Position numbers and translations under genes: made by a program. The notes under the pieces were generated by a model. It was not told the DNA's origin, ran no database searches, and saw only the letters and a list, made by a program, of their open reading frames with translations. Source: Hibiscus mutabilis (taxonomy: Eukaryota; Streptophyta; Magnoliopsida; Malvales; Malvaceae). Taken from it: a stretch of 64,000 nt of DNA. Shown piece by piece: positions 22,581-34,030 of this stretch (position 1 is its first letter; each line of letters opens with the position of its first letter). Location of the stretch: contig CM033745.1 in NCBI GenBank assembly GCA_019671005.1, forward strand, positions 29,725,526-29,789,525. Direction: 5' to 3'.

Positions 22581-23400
22581 ATGGTCTTACAAGATGAACT
22601 TGAATTCGCCTTACCTTGTGTGCCTATTGTATCTGAATCTCTTGATGTTTTTCCTGAGGAACTCCCTATTCTCCCTCCAACCAGAGAAGTAGAGTTCGGG
22701 ATCAATGTCCAACCTGGAACAACTCCGATGTCCATCACACCCTATCAAATGACACTTGTTGAATTGAAAGAACTCAAGAAACAACTCCAAGAGCTACAAG
22801 ATAAAGGTTTTATTCAGCCTAGCTCATCTCCCTGGCGTGCTCTTGTCTTGTTCGTGAAGAAGAAAGATGAGACTATGAGACTCTGTATTGATTACAAGCA
22901 ATTGAACATTCTTACTATCAAGAATAGATACCCCTTGCCAAGGATTGAAGATCTTTTCGATCAACTCAAAGATGCTGCAGTATTCTCAAAGATCAATCTT
23001 CGATCGGGATACTACCAAATGAGGGTAAAGGAAAAGGATGTACCCAATACAACCTTTCGTACTCGATATGGCCACTTTGAATTCCTTGTAATGCCATCCG
23101 GGTTAACAAATGCTCCAACTTCTTTCATGGACCTCATGAACCGTCTATTCAAGCCCTATCTTGACAAGTTTGTGGTCGTCTTCATTGATGACATTCTGGT
23201 GTATTCTCGAAATAAGGAAGAACATTTTGAACATCTTCAAATTGTATTACAAACTTTCTGAGAACGTCAATTGTTTGAAAAGTTCTCTGAGTGTGAATTT
23301 TGGCTATCAAAAGTGTCGTTCCTTGGCCATGTCATCTCGGCAAAAAGGATTAAAGTAGACCCGAGCAAAATTCAATCCATCTAGGATTGGAGACCTTCGA
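22581..23400 (+). pseudogene. Reverse transcriptase of chromovirus B, largely open
   Basis: A 226-codon open stretch (22581-23261) holds nearly all RT motifs: SLDVFPEELPILPP, LFVKKKDETMRLCIDYKQLN, IEDLFDQLKDAAVFSKINL, RSGYYQMRV, EFLVMPSGLTNAP and the catalytic FIDDILVYSR with FIDD at 23181-23192. MPSG replaces the usual MPFG. A frameshift or stop follows at about 23260, and a TAG near 23383. It is the best preserved RT in the window. The deletion in B' removes the part equivalent to 22990-23870. Confidence 0.9.
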
Positions 23401-23975
23401 GAAATATTGGTGAGGTCAGAAGCTTTCTCGGGTTAGCCGAGTATTATCAACGTTTTGTTAAGGGAAACCCGTAAAGTAGACCCGAGCAAAATTCAATCCA
23501 TTGCTGCAAGCTTGACTAAGCTAACCCGTAAAGACACACCATTTGTATGGCCGGAGAATCAACAACGAAGAGTATTGGGCAAGGAGTACATTGTTTATAG
23601 TTATGCATCTCATTTGGGACTAGGATGTGTCCTAATGCAAGATGGAAAAGTGTTAGCTTACGCTTCAAGGAAACTAAAACCACACAAGTTAAACTACCCT
23701 ACACACGATCTAGAATTGGCAGCTATCGTGTTTGCACAAAAAGTCTGGAGACATTACTTGTACGGGGAGAAATGCAACTAGTTCACAGACCACAAGAGTC
23801 TCAAATACCTCATAACTCAGAAAGACTTGAATTTGAGGCAAAGGAGATGGCTAAAATTGCTTAAAGACTACGATTTGGTTATCGACTACCATCCGGGTAA
23901 AGCAAATGTGGTTGCTGATGCCCTTAGTCCCAGGCCATACTTGGGTAACTCCTCGAAATCTAAATCCTAGAATAA
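23401..23975 (+). pseudogene. RNase H of chromovirus B with patched connection
   Basis: The RT-RNase H connection at 23461-23501 has been replaced by a filler copied from both sides (see findings). RNase H follows with SYASHLGLGCVLMQ (the expected Asp is Tyr), HDLELAAIVFA (Glu kept) and FTDHKSLKYL, which is preceded by a TAG. The tail is DYDLVIDYHPGKANVVADAL at about 23865-23930. Stops and one shift prevent expression. Confidence 0.85.
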
Positions 23976-24049
23976 TCCATTTGAATTAAACCATTCTTGT
24001 CTTACAAGTAACCATTCAAAAATCTTCCTTAATGATCTTGTCCACTCGT

Positions 24050-25130
24050 TTGTAGCTTCCTTGGCTATCAAAGCTTATTTATGTTTATCCAAAGGACGAA
24101 AATTCTTGTTTGAACTTCAAGTTCAATCTAGTCTAATTTCGAGAATCAAAGAACTCCAACAAATTGATCCAGATCTTCAAAAGATCATGTCCAAGCTAGA
24201 CTTTGAGTCTAATTCTGACTTCTCCCTCATGCCGAATGGACTCCTCTATTTCAAAGAAAGAGTATGTATTCCTAACAATGAGGAACTAAAACAAGAGATG
24301 CTGCAAGAAGCTCACCAAAGCTCTTTCTCGATTCACCCAAGATCGGTTAAGATGTACACGGACCTAAAGCCACTATACTGGTGGCCAGGCATGAAATCGG
24401 CTATCACAAATTTTGTTCTAAGTGCCGAACTTGTCAAAGAGTAAAAGCTGAGCATCAAGTCCCTAGTGGACTGCTCCAACCAATCGAATTCCCTCAGTGG
24501 AAATAGGATCGAATTACAATGGACTTCGTTACTGGTCTTCCTTCTACTCTAAGAAAGAATGATGTTGTGTGGGTGATTGTTGATAGATTCACAAAGTCTA
24601 CTCACTTCATCCCTGTTTGAATGAACATGAGCTTGGAAACCTTAGCCGAGCTATACATCCGTGAAGTGTTTCAATTACACGGTATAGCTACAGCTATAAT
24701 CTCTGATCGAGACCCTAGATTTGCTTCACGATTTTGGAATTCCTTACAGAAGTCTCTAGAAGCTAAGGTGCACCTTAGTACAACCTTTCATCCTCAATTA
24801 GATGGACAATCTGAAAGAATCATCCAATTGCTTGAAGACATGCTACGTGTTTGTGTTATAGACTTCGGAAAGAACTGAGAGAAATCTCTACCCCTAGTAG
24901 AGTTTGCCTACAACTATAGTTACCCGACATCTATTCAGATGGCTCCCTTCGAAGCTATATAAGGAAGGAAATGTAGAACTCCCTTGTGCTGGTCTAAACT
25001 GGGAGAAAACAAAGTATTGGGACCTCAATTGCTCAGAGAAACTGAAGGACAAGTGAAGATCATTCACGATCGATTAAAAGCAGCCTTGATTGCCAGAAAG
25101 CATATGCAGACTTAGAAAGAAGAGACATCC
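24050..25130 (+). pseudogene. Integrase of chromovirus B, broken but with catalytic triad
   Basis: The N-terminal zinc-binding part reads HQSSFSIHPRSVKMYTDLKP then LYWWPGM and, after a one-base shift at about 24415, CRTCQRVKAEHQVPSG. The core keeps all three acidic residues: MDFVTGLP (24519 area), ISDRDPRFASRFW (24701 area) and GQSERIIQLL (24808 area). Stops occur at about 24505 (Trp), 24618, 24877 and 24960. The GPY/F region (RFSGPFEIIKRIGLV) ends near 25260. Confidence 0.87.
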
Positions 25131-25580
25131 AATATAATGTTGGAGACAAAGTCTTCCTCAAATTATCTCCTTGGAAGAAAGTCTTTCGGTTTGGAAGAAA
25201 AGGGAAACTCAGTCCCCGATTCAGTGGTCCGTTTGAAATCATTAAAAGGATAGGACTAGTGACCTATCGATTGGCTCGTTCCAGTGAATTTGACAAGATC
25301 CACAATGTCTTTCACGTATCTATGCTCAAAAGGTATAGATCTGATCCATCCCATGTCCTTGAGCTTGAAAAAGTATAATTAAATCCTGACTTGTCTTACG
25401 AAGAAGAACCAGCCGAGATTCTTGATCGTGAAGTTAGAAAGCTCAGGAACAAAACTGTTCCTCTTGTCAAGGTCTTGTGGAGAAATCACAAGATAGAATA
25501 GGCAACTTGGGAATCTGAAAAAATCATAAGGAAGCAATATCCTCACCTATTCGATTTAGGAAAATTTGAGGATAAATTTA
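25131..25580 (+). pseudogene. C-terminal chromodomain region of B integrase
   Basis: After KVFLKLSPWKKVFRFGRKGK comes IHNVFHVSMLKRY (about 25300-25335), then LSYEEEPAEILDREVRKLRNK, VKVLWRNH and ATWESE, the chromodomain pattern of Tekay/Del-type integrases. Single stops occur near 25376 and 25500. The tail GKFEDKFILRGKN is followed by the polypurine tract. Confidence 0.8.
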
Positions 25581-25583
25581 TTT

Positions 25584-25597
25584 TAAGGGGGAAGAAC
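25584..25597 (+). promoter_or_regulatory. Polypurine tract of B
   Basis: AAGGGGGAAGAAC directly precedes the TG of the 3' LTR. Confidence 0.85.
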
Positions 25598-27322
25598 TGT
25601 AACACCCTAAACTTGGCCTAGAAAGGTTACCACTATCAAAGATATAGACTAATTGAATTATGTACTAATCAAATTAAAGAATAAAGAACATTAGCTATCT
25701 TTAAGATCAAATAGGTGAAATTAGAACCAAATTGAATTGAAATTAAAACTAAAAGGCTTAAATGGAAGAATGGAAATGTGAACATGCAAAGCTCTAGAGT
25801 TTGCATGTAAATTGAATTAAAACTTGAGGCCTAGACACATGTTCTCATTTGATGAGAACATGTGCCTTATGAGTAATGACTCACGGCAACAAGGTGGGCA
25901 AAGAATAACAAAAATTTTGTTATCTTCTTCAACCTATAGCTGAAATTTTGAGAGAGAAAGGAGGAGAGAAAGCTTCATAGACCATCTTCAATTCATGTTT
26001 CTTGATTGAGCTTTGATCAAATTAGCTTAGGAGAAGGTAAAATGCTTGATTCCTGTATAAATGGAAATTAAGGCTGAAAAGTTTATGGAAAGTGCCTTAA
26101 CATGTCTAAATTCATTAGGAGAAAACAAAACTGAATTCTGGATTGTAGAGAAGAAACCCCAGGGACAATGCAAACTGTCTAGTGTTGTAAATTGCCTTGT
26201 CTTTAAGCTAAAAACTATATTAAATGGCAAAGGACTAAAATGTAAGGCCTATATGGTTAGAAAGAGGGCTAAGTAAGCTTTCTAACGGTGTAAATTAATT
26301 GAAATTCCAACGTACGAAATGAAATTTATGCATGTTTAAGTGAGCAGAGTACATGCTGTATAGTAGCAGCAGTCTAGGTTATTGTATACAGTTTTGTATA
26401 CAGTAAACTATTTTGCAAACAGTTTTGGGACAGTTTAATTGCTGCCCTGTCTTGCCTTAATATGGAATGTAGGTAGTTTGGTAATGTGCATTAAGGTGTG
26501 TATATGAATATGCTATCGGTTTTGTATATATAATGTATTAACCTTGCTGCCATGTTGAATGACTTTGTGATTACATGTTTTGACCTTGTTCTGTCTATGT
26601 GATTTACTAGAGCAAGGATGGGACTTTGGGGAAAAGATCTAAAGTCGAGCATTCAAGGGACAAGCAAAAGGGAATAGTTTTTCGAGACTAGCTAGCTTGG
26701 GACTAGGTCCTGACCAAAGCAAGCATGTCTAATTTCTTGTATTGTTAAATTGGACTTAATATGATCTTAACCTAATAAGGGAAGTATGAATTAAGATAAT
26801 ACATGAAACTTGACTACATTCTTGAATTGTTGTATAAATCGAATACTAGTATGTATATGTGGTAACATTGATGCTTGTATGTATGACATGGTATTGTGAC
26901 CAATTGCTTAAACTGAATGCTTGAAGTGTTAGCTTAGATGATGCAATGAATACTTGAAATGATGAGTTATGGCTCTATTGGCCTAAGGGCTTAATGCATG
27001 TATAAACTTGCCGTGCAATACTCGAAATTACTCTTGAAAAAGATAATGCTTGACATGAACTTGTACACTTGAATGATACATGACCTTGAACTTGAAAAGC
27101 TTGAAATCCTTGAATAAATGAATTATAATCAAACAACCTTGGTTGCTAGTTGAATAGGTAGAAAGGCATGCCTTAGAGTCTAGAGCTCATTGTGTTAGGG
27201 TCGACTTCTGTCCAGGGCTAAGGCCCCTAATTGGTGACAGAAGGAGGGTATGTATATGGTCTTTGGCGACAGTAGGAGGGTTGACCAGCACTACGATACA
27301 TCTTGTGGCGACAGTTGGTTGG
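25598..27322 (+). mobile_element. Truncated 3' LTR of chromovirus B
   Basis: It begins TGTAACACCCTAAACTTGGC and follows the 5' LTR, but lacks about 570 bases at 26054 (joining the equivalent of 17466 to that of 18036). It lacks the 653-bp duplication of the 5' LTR. It ends at 27322 after GTTGGTTGG, where copia 2 begins. The missing remainder corresponds to 19900-21098 of the 5' LTR. Confidence 0.9.
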
Positions 27323-27515
27323 GGAAGAAATTCAATAGTGAATTTGGAAAATCCTAAGTAGGAAGCTAAGGTAGTTAATGTAAACCTTGTTAGAAGGCTG
27401 AACAACTATAACTCTTGTGTCCCAATTCTTTTCATTTTCCAATTTGCTTCTAAACTTTTTATTTGTCAATTCGCCCCCTCTTGTCCATTTCCACATTTGA
27501 TTGATCATCCTAACA
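27323..27515 (+). mobile_element. End of a copia (SIRE/Maximus-type) 5' LTR, copia 2
   Basis: About 190 bases ending CCTAACA are followed two bases later by a primer binding site. This is where the end of the copia LTR should be. The rest of the LTR is missing, cut at the junction with the B LTR. Confidence 0.6.
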
Positions 27516-27516
27516 A

Positions 27517-27530
27517 TTGGTATCTAAGTC
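27517..27530 (+). promoter_or_regulatory. Degraded primer binding site of copia 2
   Basis: TTGGTATCTAAGTC resembles TTGGTATCAGAGCC, the initiator-Met tRNA complement used by SIRE/Maximus elements. Confidence 0.65.
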
Positions 27531-27600
27531 TAGCTCAATTGAAGGACTAACATCCCCTTGAGACGATCCAAAGGTGATTCAATTAACTAAAACTCAAGCC

Positions 27601-28905
27601 ATGGCCTCCACTTCCGGCAACAACCTCTATGAGTCTCAATCCATCACCAAACCACCTTATTCCAATGGAGATAACTATCCCTATTAAAAAAATCGTATGA
27701 GGCTCTTCATCAAATCCAATGAATACCTCCTATGGGATGTAGTGGAAGATGGACCAAGCATATCGATAAAGAGAGAAGGTGACCGGTTGATCCCCAAGTC
27801 CAAGCTAGAGATTATCGATAAAGATCGGAAGAGATTACAAGTCAACGACAAAGCTATGCACATGTTCTTTTGTGTGCTTGGACCGGATGAATACTCAAAG
27901 ATGTCTTCTTGCATAAGTGCAAAGGAGATATGGGAAAAGTTCGAGACCACCTATGAAGGGACAAATGATGTAAAGGAGACCAAGATTGGAATCTTCAACT
28001 TGAGCTATGAAAATTTCAAGATGGAACCGGATGAGAGCATCACCAAGATGTTCAATCGCTTCTCCGTCATAATCAACAAAATTAAAGGATTTGGAGAAGT
28101 CATACCGGAAGACAAGTTTGTCCAGAAGCTTATCTATTATCTTCCTGAATCATGGGATGGAAAGAGAACTGCCATCATAGAAGCAAAGGATCTCAAAACC
28201 TTAAAGCTCGATACACTCATGCATTCTCTCCTTACTCATGAGATTATGAAGAAAAGAAGAAAAGAATAGAGAAGAGAAGATGATGAGGAAGAATTGGCTA
28301 TTCTAGCCAAAAGGTTAACTCGGTTCATGAAATCTAACCAGGGAAGAAAGTTCCATCGAATAGGGGATTTCAAGAACAAGAACAAAGAAGAAGAGAAGGA
28401 TCAAATAATTTGCTATGAGTGTAAGAAGTTGGGGCACATCAAGACTAATTTTCCCCAAATTAAAAAGAAAAGATTTGGGAATAAAAGGAAGCTTAAGGCT
28501 CATGTTGCGACTTGGAGTGATGAGGAATCATCTAAGGAAGAGGAGCAAGAAGTAGCCAACCTTTGTCTCATGGCAGTTGAAGAGGATCCTAAGGTAACCT
28601 CTAACTCATCTAACTTTAATTTTACTTTTGATAAGCTTCAAGAAGCTTATGATGAGTTACAAGAGGTATATGGTGAGTTGGTAGAGAAGTACAATGAATC
28701 AATTTTGAAAAACAAGAAAACGATTTCCAATTTGAAAAACCAAAATGATTCCTTATCTAAAACCAACTCAGAACTTGAGAAGAATGGTCTTGATTTACAT
28801 CAAAAGCAAAATTATTTTGAAAAGAAAAATCAAGATTTGAACAACCTTCTCTCCAAAGTTCATGATGATCACCAAAGGGAAGTTGGTGATCTCGATGCTT
28901 CTTGA
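27601..28905 (+). pseudogene. gag of copia 2, SIRE/Maximus type
   Basis: One frame opens at ATG 27601 (MASTSGNNLYESQSITKPP) and runs to TGA 28903, cut by TAA at 27685 (at the Trp of YWKNRMR) and TAG at 28267. The UBN2-type gag core lies at 27697-28230 (EIWEKFETTYEGTNDVKETK, then SITKMFNRFSVIINKIKGFG). The nucleocapsid zinc knuckle at 28414-28455 reads CYECKKLGHIKTNF: the last Cys of CX2CX4HX4C is Phe. A heptad-rich segment at about 28620-28890 (LQEAYDELQEVYGEL, then NLKNQNDSLSKTNSELEK) is a likely coiled coil, a hallmark of this lineage. Confidence 0.9.
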
Positions 28906-30395
28906 ACAAAGTTAAGAAAACTAGTTTTGAAAAAGGAAAATCTTCAAAACCCAACTATATGAAAATGAACTTTGGTGGCTACAAACAAAGAAGCTTCCAA
29001 AGGCCTTCTAGGGGTAAGAGGATTAGGAATGTTTGGGTTCCTAACAAACTAATCACTTCTAATAATACTAGTGCTATTTGCTTCTTGGATTCCCAAGGGA
29101 ACCAAGATTTTGGGAGCTAATACTCATGGATCCAAAATGATTTGGGTACCAAAAATCAAGACTTAATCTTTGTTTGTAGGGGGTGCATTGGTACAAGGCC
29201 AAAGCTACATTTGCAAACTCATAGTACCTTGATAGTGGATGCTCGAGACATATGGCCGGTGTCAAGAGTCGATTCGTGGAGCTAAAACCAAAGAGTGGAG
29301 GAGTAGTGACTTTCGGTGACAACTCTAAAGGCCACATTGAAGGAATTGGTTCCATTGGTAATCACTCTTCTATCCTTATTGACGATGTTTTATATGTCAA
29401 CTAACATAATCTTTTGAGTATAAGCTAACTTTGTAATAATTGTTTCAATGTGAACTTTGATTTAAATGGTTGCAAAATTATCAACATTGAAACTAACAAA
29501 ATTGTGCTTATTGGTCATCGCATAAGAAACACTTACATGGTGCATTTAGATGACATTCATATTTCAAATACATGTTTTGTTGCTAGTGATGAGCATGATT
29601 CATGGTTATGGCATAGAAAACTAAGGCATGCAAGCATAAGTATTTTGGAAAAAATGATTTCAAATGATCTTGTAAGAGGTTTCCCAAAAATAAAGTTTTC
29701 TTATGATAAAATTTGTGATGCTTGTGCAAAAGGCAAACACAAAAGAGTTTCTTTTAAACCTATTAATAATGTTTCTACAAGTAGAGTTTTACAATTGAAC
29801 CACATGGATCTTTTTGGCCCTATAAGAACAATGAGTTTGGGTGGAAAATCATATGCATTTGTCTTAGTAGAGGACTACTCTAGATATACTTGGGTTCTAT
29901 TTTTAAGTACCAAGGATGAGGCTTTAGAAAAATTCATCACATTTTCAAAAATAACTCAAAATGATGTTAGTCACTCTATTTCTCACATTAGAAGTGATCA
30001 TGGAACTGAATTTCAAAATCTAGGTTTTGAGGATTTTTGTAACTCAAATGGTATAAGACATAATTTTTCCGCTCCTCGCACTCCTTAACAAAATAGGGTT
30101 GTTGAGAGGAAAATTCGTACTTTAGAAAAAATGTCTAGAATCATGCTTTGTGAAAATAATTTGCCTAATTATTTTTGGGCGGGAGCCACAAATACAGCTT
30201 GTTATATTGTTAATCGAGTAGCGATTATGTCTATTTTGAAGAAAACACCATATGAAAGCAAAAAGTCTAACATTAGCTATTTTCATCCTTTTGGATGTAA
30301 ATGTTTTGTTTTAAACAATGAAAAAGACAATTTAGGCAATTTTGATGCTAAAAGTGATAAATTAATTTTCTTGGTTGTTCTTTAAACTCTAAAGC
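28906..30395 (+). pseudogene. Protease and integrase of copia 2, broken
   Basis: A linker (28902-29120) leads to the copia protease active site YLDSGCSRHMAG at about 29221-29260. The GAG-pre-integrase domain is clear at about 29595-29760: LWHRKLRHAS and CDACAKGKHKR form the HHCC zinc site. The integrase core has HMDLFGPI (first Asp, about 29800), RSDHGTEFQN (second Asp, about 29990) and VVERKIRTLEKM (Glu, about 30105). A TAA at 30086 falls where TPQQNG would be expected. The C-terminal part (YFWAGATNTACYIVNR, FGCKCFVLNN) runs to 30385. Copia integrases insert the element's cDNA. Confidence 0.9.
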
Positions 30396-31935
30396 CTATC
30401 AAGTATTTAAAAAGAGAATTTTAGTAGTAAAAGTGTCTATACATGTGGTTTTCGATGATAACCTCCTTCCGAGGAATGATTCTTGTGATGATGATGATGT
30501 AGGAACTTTTGATATCAATGATAGGGGAGAACAATCATCAAAGGTGGATGAAGTTCCAAATAAAGAAGAAGCACAATATCCACCTCTAGAAGCCCTAAAG
30601 GACATGTCTCTAGAAGAAAAGAAGGTCACCTACCCAAGGGAGCTCAACTATGTCAAATGTGGTGAGATTTTGGGTGATCCATCCAAATGGGTAACCACTA
30701 GATCTTCTGTTAGAAATACATGTAATTTTGTTGCATTTATCTCATGCATTGAGCCTACAAATATCAAAAAAACATTAAATGGTGATTATTGGATATTGTC
30801 TATGCAAGAAGAGTTAAATTAATTTGAGAGAAGTCAAGTTTGGACATTAGTTGATAGGCCAAGTAATAAATCTACCATAGGAACTAAATGAGTTTTTAGA
30901 AACAAACTAGATGAGAGTGGTAACATAGTGAGGAACAAGGCTAGAATTGTTGCTCAAGGTTACACTCAAGAAGCAGGTATCAATTTTGATGAAACATATG
31001 CACCCATAGCTAGAATGGAAGCTATTAGGTTGCTTCTTGCATTTGCATGTTATCAAGAATTCAAGCTTTTCAAATGGATGTAAAAAGTGCTTTTCTAAAT
31101 GGTTTTATAAATGAAGAAGTGTACGTAGAACAAACACATAGTTTTGAAGATAAAAAAATCCAAACCATGTTTTCAAACTTTCAAAAGCTTTATATAATTT
31201 GAATCAAGCTCCTAGAGCTTGGTATGAAAGATTATCAAACTTTTTAATTGAAAAAGGTTTTGAAAAAGGAAAGGTGGATACTACACTCTTCATTAAAAGA
31301 AAAGGAAAAGACATCTTAAAACTACAAATTTATGTTGACGGTATTATTTTTGGTTCTACTAATGGATTGCTTTGCTAAGATTTTGCTAAGTTAGTGCAAG
31401 GTGAATTTAAATCAGCATGATGGGGGAGCTCTCATTCTTCTTGCGGCTCCAAATCAAACAAAGGAAAGATGACATCTTTATCAATCAAGCTAAGAACATC
31501 AAGGATATGCTCAAGAAGTTTGGCTTGGAAAATGTGAAACTTCAAGCCACACCAATGAGTTATTCTACAAAGCTTGACAAAGATAAAGGAGGTAAATGTG
31601 TTGATTTAAAGTTTTATAGATCAATGATAGGATCTTTGTTTTATCTTACCGCAAGTAAATTGGATATCATGTTTAATGTTTGCTTGTGTGCTAGATTTCA
31701 AGGTAGTCATAGAGAATCACACCTACATGTCGTTAAGAGAATCTTTAGATACCTTAGAGACACACCTTGTTTAGGCCTTTGATATCCTAGAGATTCATTA
31801 TTTAGTTTGCATGCTTACTCGAATGCGGATTATGGAGGTTGTAAGATAGATAGAAAGAGTACATCCGGTACTTTTCAATTTCTAGGTAGTATCGTAGTTT
31901 TCAAAGAAGCAAAATAGCGTAGCATTATCTACCTG
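30396..31935 (+). pseudogene. Reverse transcriptase and RNase H of copia 2, truncated
   Basis: A linker at 30433-30822 has its counterpart at 2655-3042 in copia 1. RT follows with NKARIVAQGYTQEAGINFDE, APIARMEAIRLLLAFA and, after shifts near 31070 and 31150, APRAWYERLS. The catalytic YVDD is changed to YVDG at 31331-31342. A 121-codon stretch at 31417-31782 (FFLRLQIKQRKDDIFINQAK, then YRSMIGSLFYLTASKLDI) bridges to RNase H, which stops at about 31935 in the ALSTTEAE region. No 3' LTR follows; AT-rich DNA begins. Confidence 0.88.
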
Positions 31936-31946
31936 ATAATGAGTAA

Positions 31947-32830
31947 AAAATAGTCATTAAATTTTTTATTTAATTACAAAATGTGCACCACACGGTTACT
32001 ACTATTATATAAGATAATGTGGCACACGAAATTAATGGTTAATATATCATTAAGTCACACAATTGTAACTAAAATTTTATTTTTGATATTTTTATAATAT
32101 TTCAAAAGCTACAAATTATAGCTTTTGAGGTTTGGTGGACTTACTTTTCAACCATGATTCAATTTGTTTGGCATTGATTATGAGTAAAAAATTACTTTTT
32201 TGAACAAAAGCACTTTTTTAAGCAACGCCAAAGGGGTTCAATGAACTTTCAAAACTTATAAAATAGTCATTAAATTTTTTATTTAATTACAAAATGTGCA
32301 CCACACGGTTACTGCTATTATATAAGATGATGTGGCACGTGAAATTAATGGTTAATATATCATTTGGTCTCACAATTGTAACTAAAATTTTATTTTGATA
32401 TTTTTATAATATTTCAAAGTAATAATTTTAAAAAAATAAAAATTGTAAAAATATATGATAATTTATAACTATTTTTAAAATTATAAATATATTTTTAAAA
32501 TTATAAATTGGTAATTTTAAAATGTTTATTTTAGTAATAATTAATATACTTTTAAAACATACAAAATAGCCATTTTGATTTTGTTACAAAATGGGCTCCA
32601 CATCATTTATGCCGTTAAATAGGACGACGCGACACATGTAATTAATGGGTAATATCTTATTTTGTTATCTCAACTGTTAATAAAATTTTATTTTTGATAT
32701 TTTCTAATATTTGTAAGTAATACTTCTAAAAATTTTAAAAAATTAGAAAATGTGTGAAAATATATGAAAATTCATAATTTATTTTTAAAATTATGAAAAT
32801 ATTTTTAAAAATTATAAATTGATATTTAAA
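31947..32830. repeat. Three diverged ~310-bp direct repeats
   Basis: Units begin near 31950, 32263 and 32566 with AAAATAGTCATT or AAAATAGCCATT. Each runs through TTACAAAATGTGCACCACA (third copy TTACAAAATGGGCTCCACA), a 'gtggcac...aattaatggttaatat' block and a 'taaaattttatttttgatatttt' block. The first two are nearly identical over their first 100 bases; the third is older. No coding capacity is seen. They start just after the copia 2 break. Confidence 0.85.
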
Positions 32831-32840
32831 AAAATAATAA

Positions 32841-33130
32841 AATCATTGAACTATTGTTTGCCGGTTTTAGTCATTGAACTATTATTTTTGGTAAAACCAC
32901 ACTAAATTATGTTTTTTCTATTTCTAGCCACTAATGTTATGTTTTTTTATTTTAGTCACCAATCTAATGTTTCTTTTATGTTTTTTTCACTAAACTATTA
33001 TTTTTTTCGTTAGTTTTTTAACAGCGAGCGACCAAAACTGAAAAAAGACGTAAAGTTAGTGACAATTTTGCCAAAAATAATAATTCAGTGACCACAATAT
33101 GAAAAGAGAAATAGGTTGGTGATCATAAGT
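32841..33130. repeat. Imperfect hairpin element
   Basis: The left arm (CATTGAACTATTATTTTTGG with downstream CACTAAATTATG) is complementary, imperfectly, to the right arm around 33062-33125 (CCAAAAATAATAATTCAGTG). The layout is that of a MITE or foldback element. No target duplication was identified. Confidence 0.6.
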
Positions 33131-33701
33131 GTAGTTTATCCTAACTTTTTTGTTTAAATTAAAGCTCGGTCCGCAAATTTTTATTTTTTATTTTTTATTT
33201 TAAAATTTTAAATTATTTTTATTAAAATAAGTATCTAAATTATTATTATGTAACTATTTTAAGTTTATTTGTTAGTCCCATTAAGAAATTTTTTTAACCA
33301 ATAATACATTGTATGGTCATGTCAAATAATTTAACCAAAAAATTGATTTAATTATTTAAAATAATTATATTTAAATTAAATTTTAAAATATGATAAACTA
33401 ATTTTTAGTTTCCAAATAACATGTTTACCCAAAAAAATATTTTCCTAATTGTGTTGCATTTTCATTTTAAAAACCTCATTTGGTTGAAATCATTTTAAAC
33501 CTAAATTCTTGTTTGATTTTTTTTAGTTTAGATAAGTTTTAATCGATATGACACTTGAAACCTAAAACAATTTTATTATCGTAACTCTTTGAGAAATCCT
33601 AAAACCCCAAATTAACTTTGAAATGCGCAGCATTTGTCACTTATTAATACTTAGTTTCATCAGAGAAAGATTTTTGTATAATCTAAAACACAATGATATC
33701 G

Positions 33702-33770
33702 ATGTGTGTGTGTGCGTGGCATGTGCGTGTGCGTGTGCGCATACGTGCATGCGTGCGTATGTGCGTGCGC
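33702..33770. repeat. Alternating purine-pyrimidine tract (GT/GC/AT), Z-DNA type
   Basis: Bases 33702-33718 and 33719-33770 alternate purine and pyrimidine without error, with a single phase break (GG) between them. The second run is 52 bases long and rich in GC and GT steps, the composition most prone to left-handed DNA. Flanks are strongly AT-rich. Confidence 0.85.
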
Positions 33771-33775
33771 AACTT

Positions 33776-33963
33776 ACAAAGTGTAAACATTTTTAAGTTT
33801 TATATGTTTTTTTGGATCGTTAGATGAGAGAAATGGATGGATGATTAACTCATTTTTTTCAAAGTAATAATCTTCACATATTATAATGTTGATCTTAGTC
33901 ATTCATTTCACCTATCCAACGATCCAAAAACCGTGTAAAACTTTAAAAGTTTTACACTGTGTC
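33776..33963. mobile_element. MITE-like hairpin, ~188 bp
   Basis: Arms of about 70 bases face each other: ACAAAGTGTAAACATTTTTA and TTTTTTTGGATCGTTAGATG on the left, and the reverse complement ACACAGTGTAAAACTTTTAA and GGTTTTTGGATCGTTGGATA on the right. There is no coding capacity. Its left end touches the alternating tract. Confidence 0.75.
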
Positions 33964-34030
33964 ACCGGATCCTATCCCTATATATATAGCCTTGTACGAT
34001 AAAACCGTACTACTTTATAACTTTGGGTAA

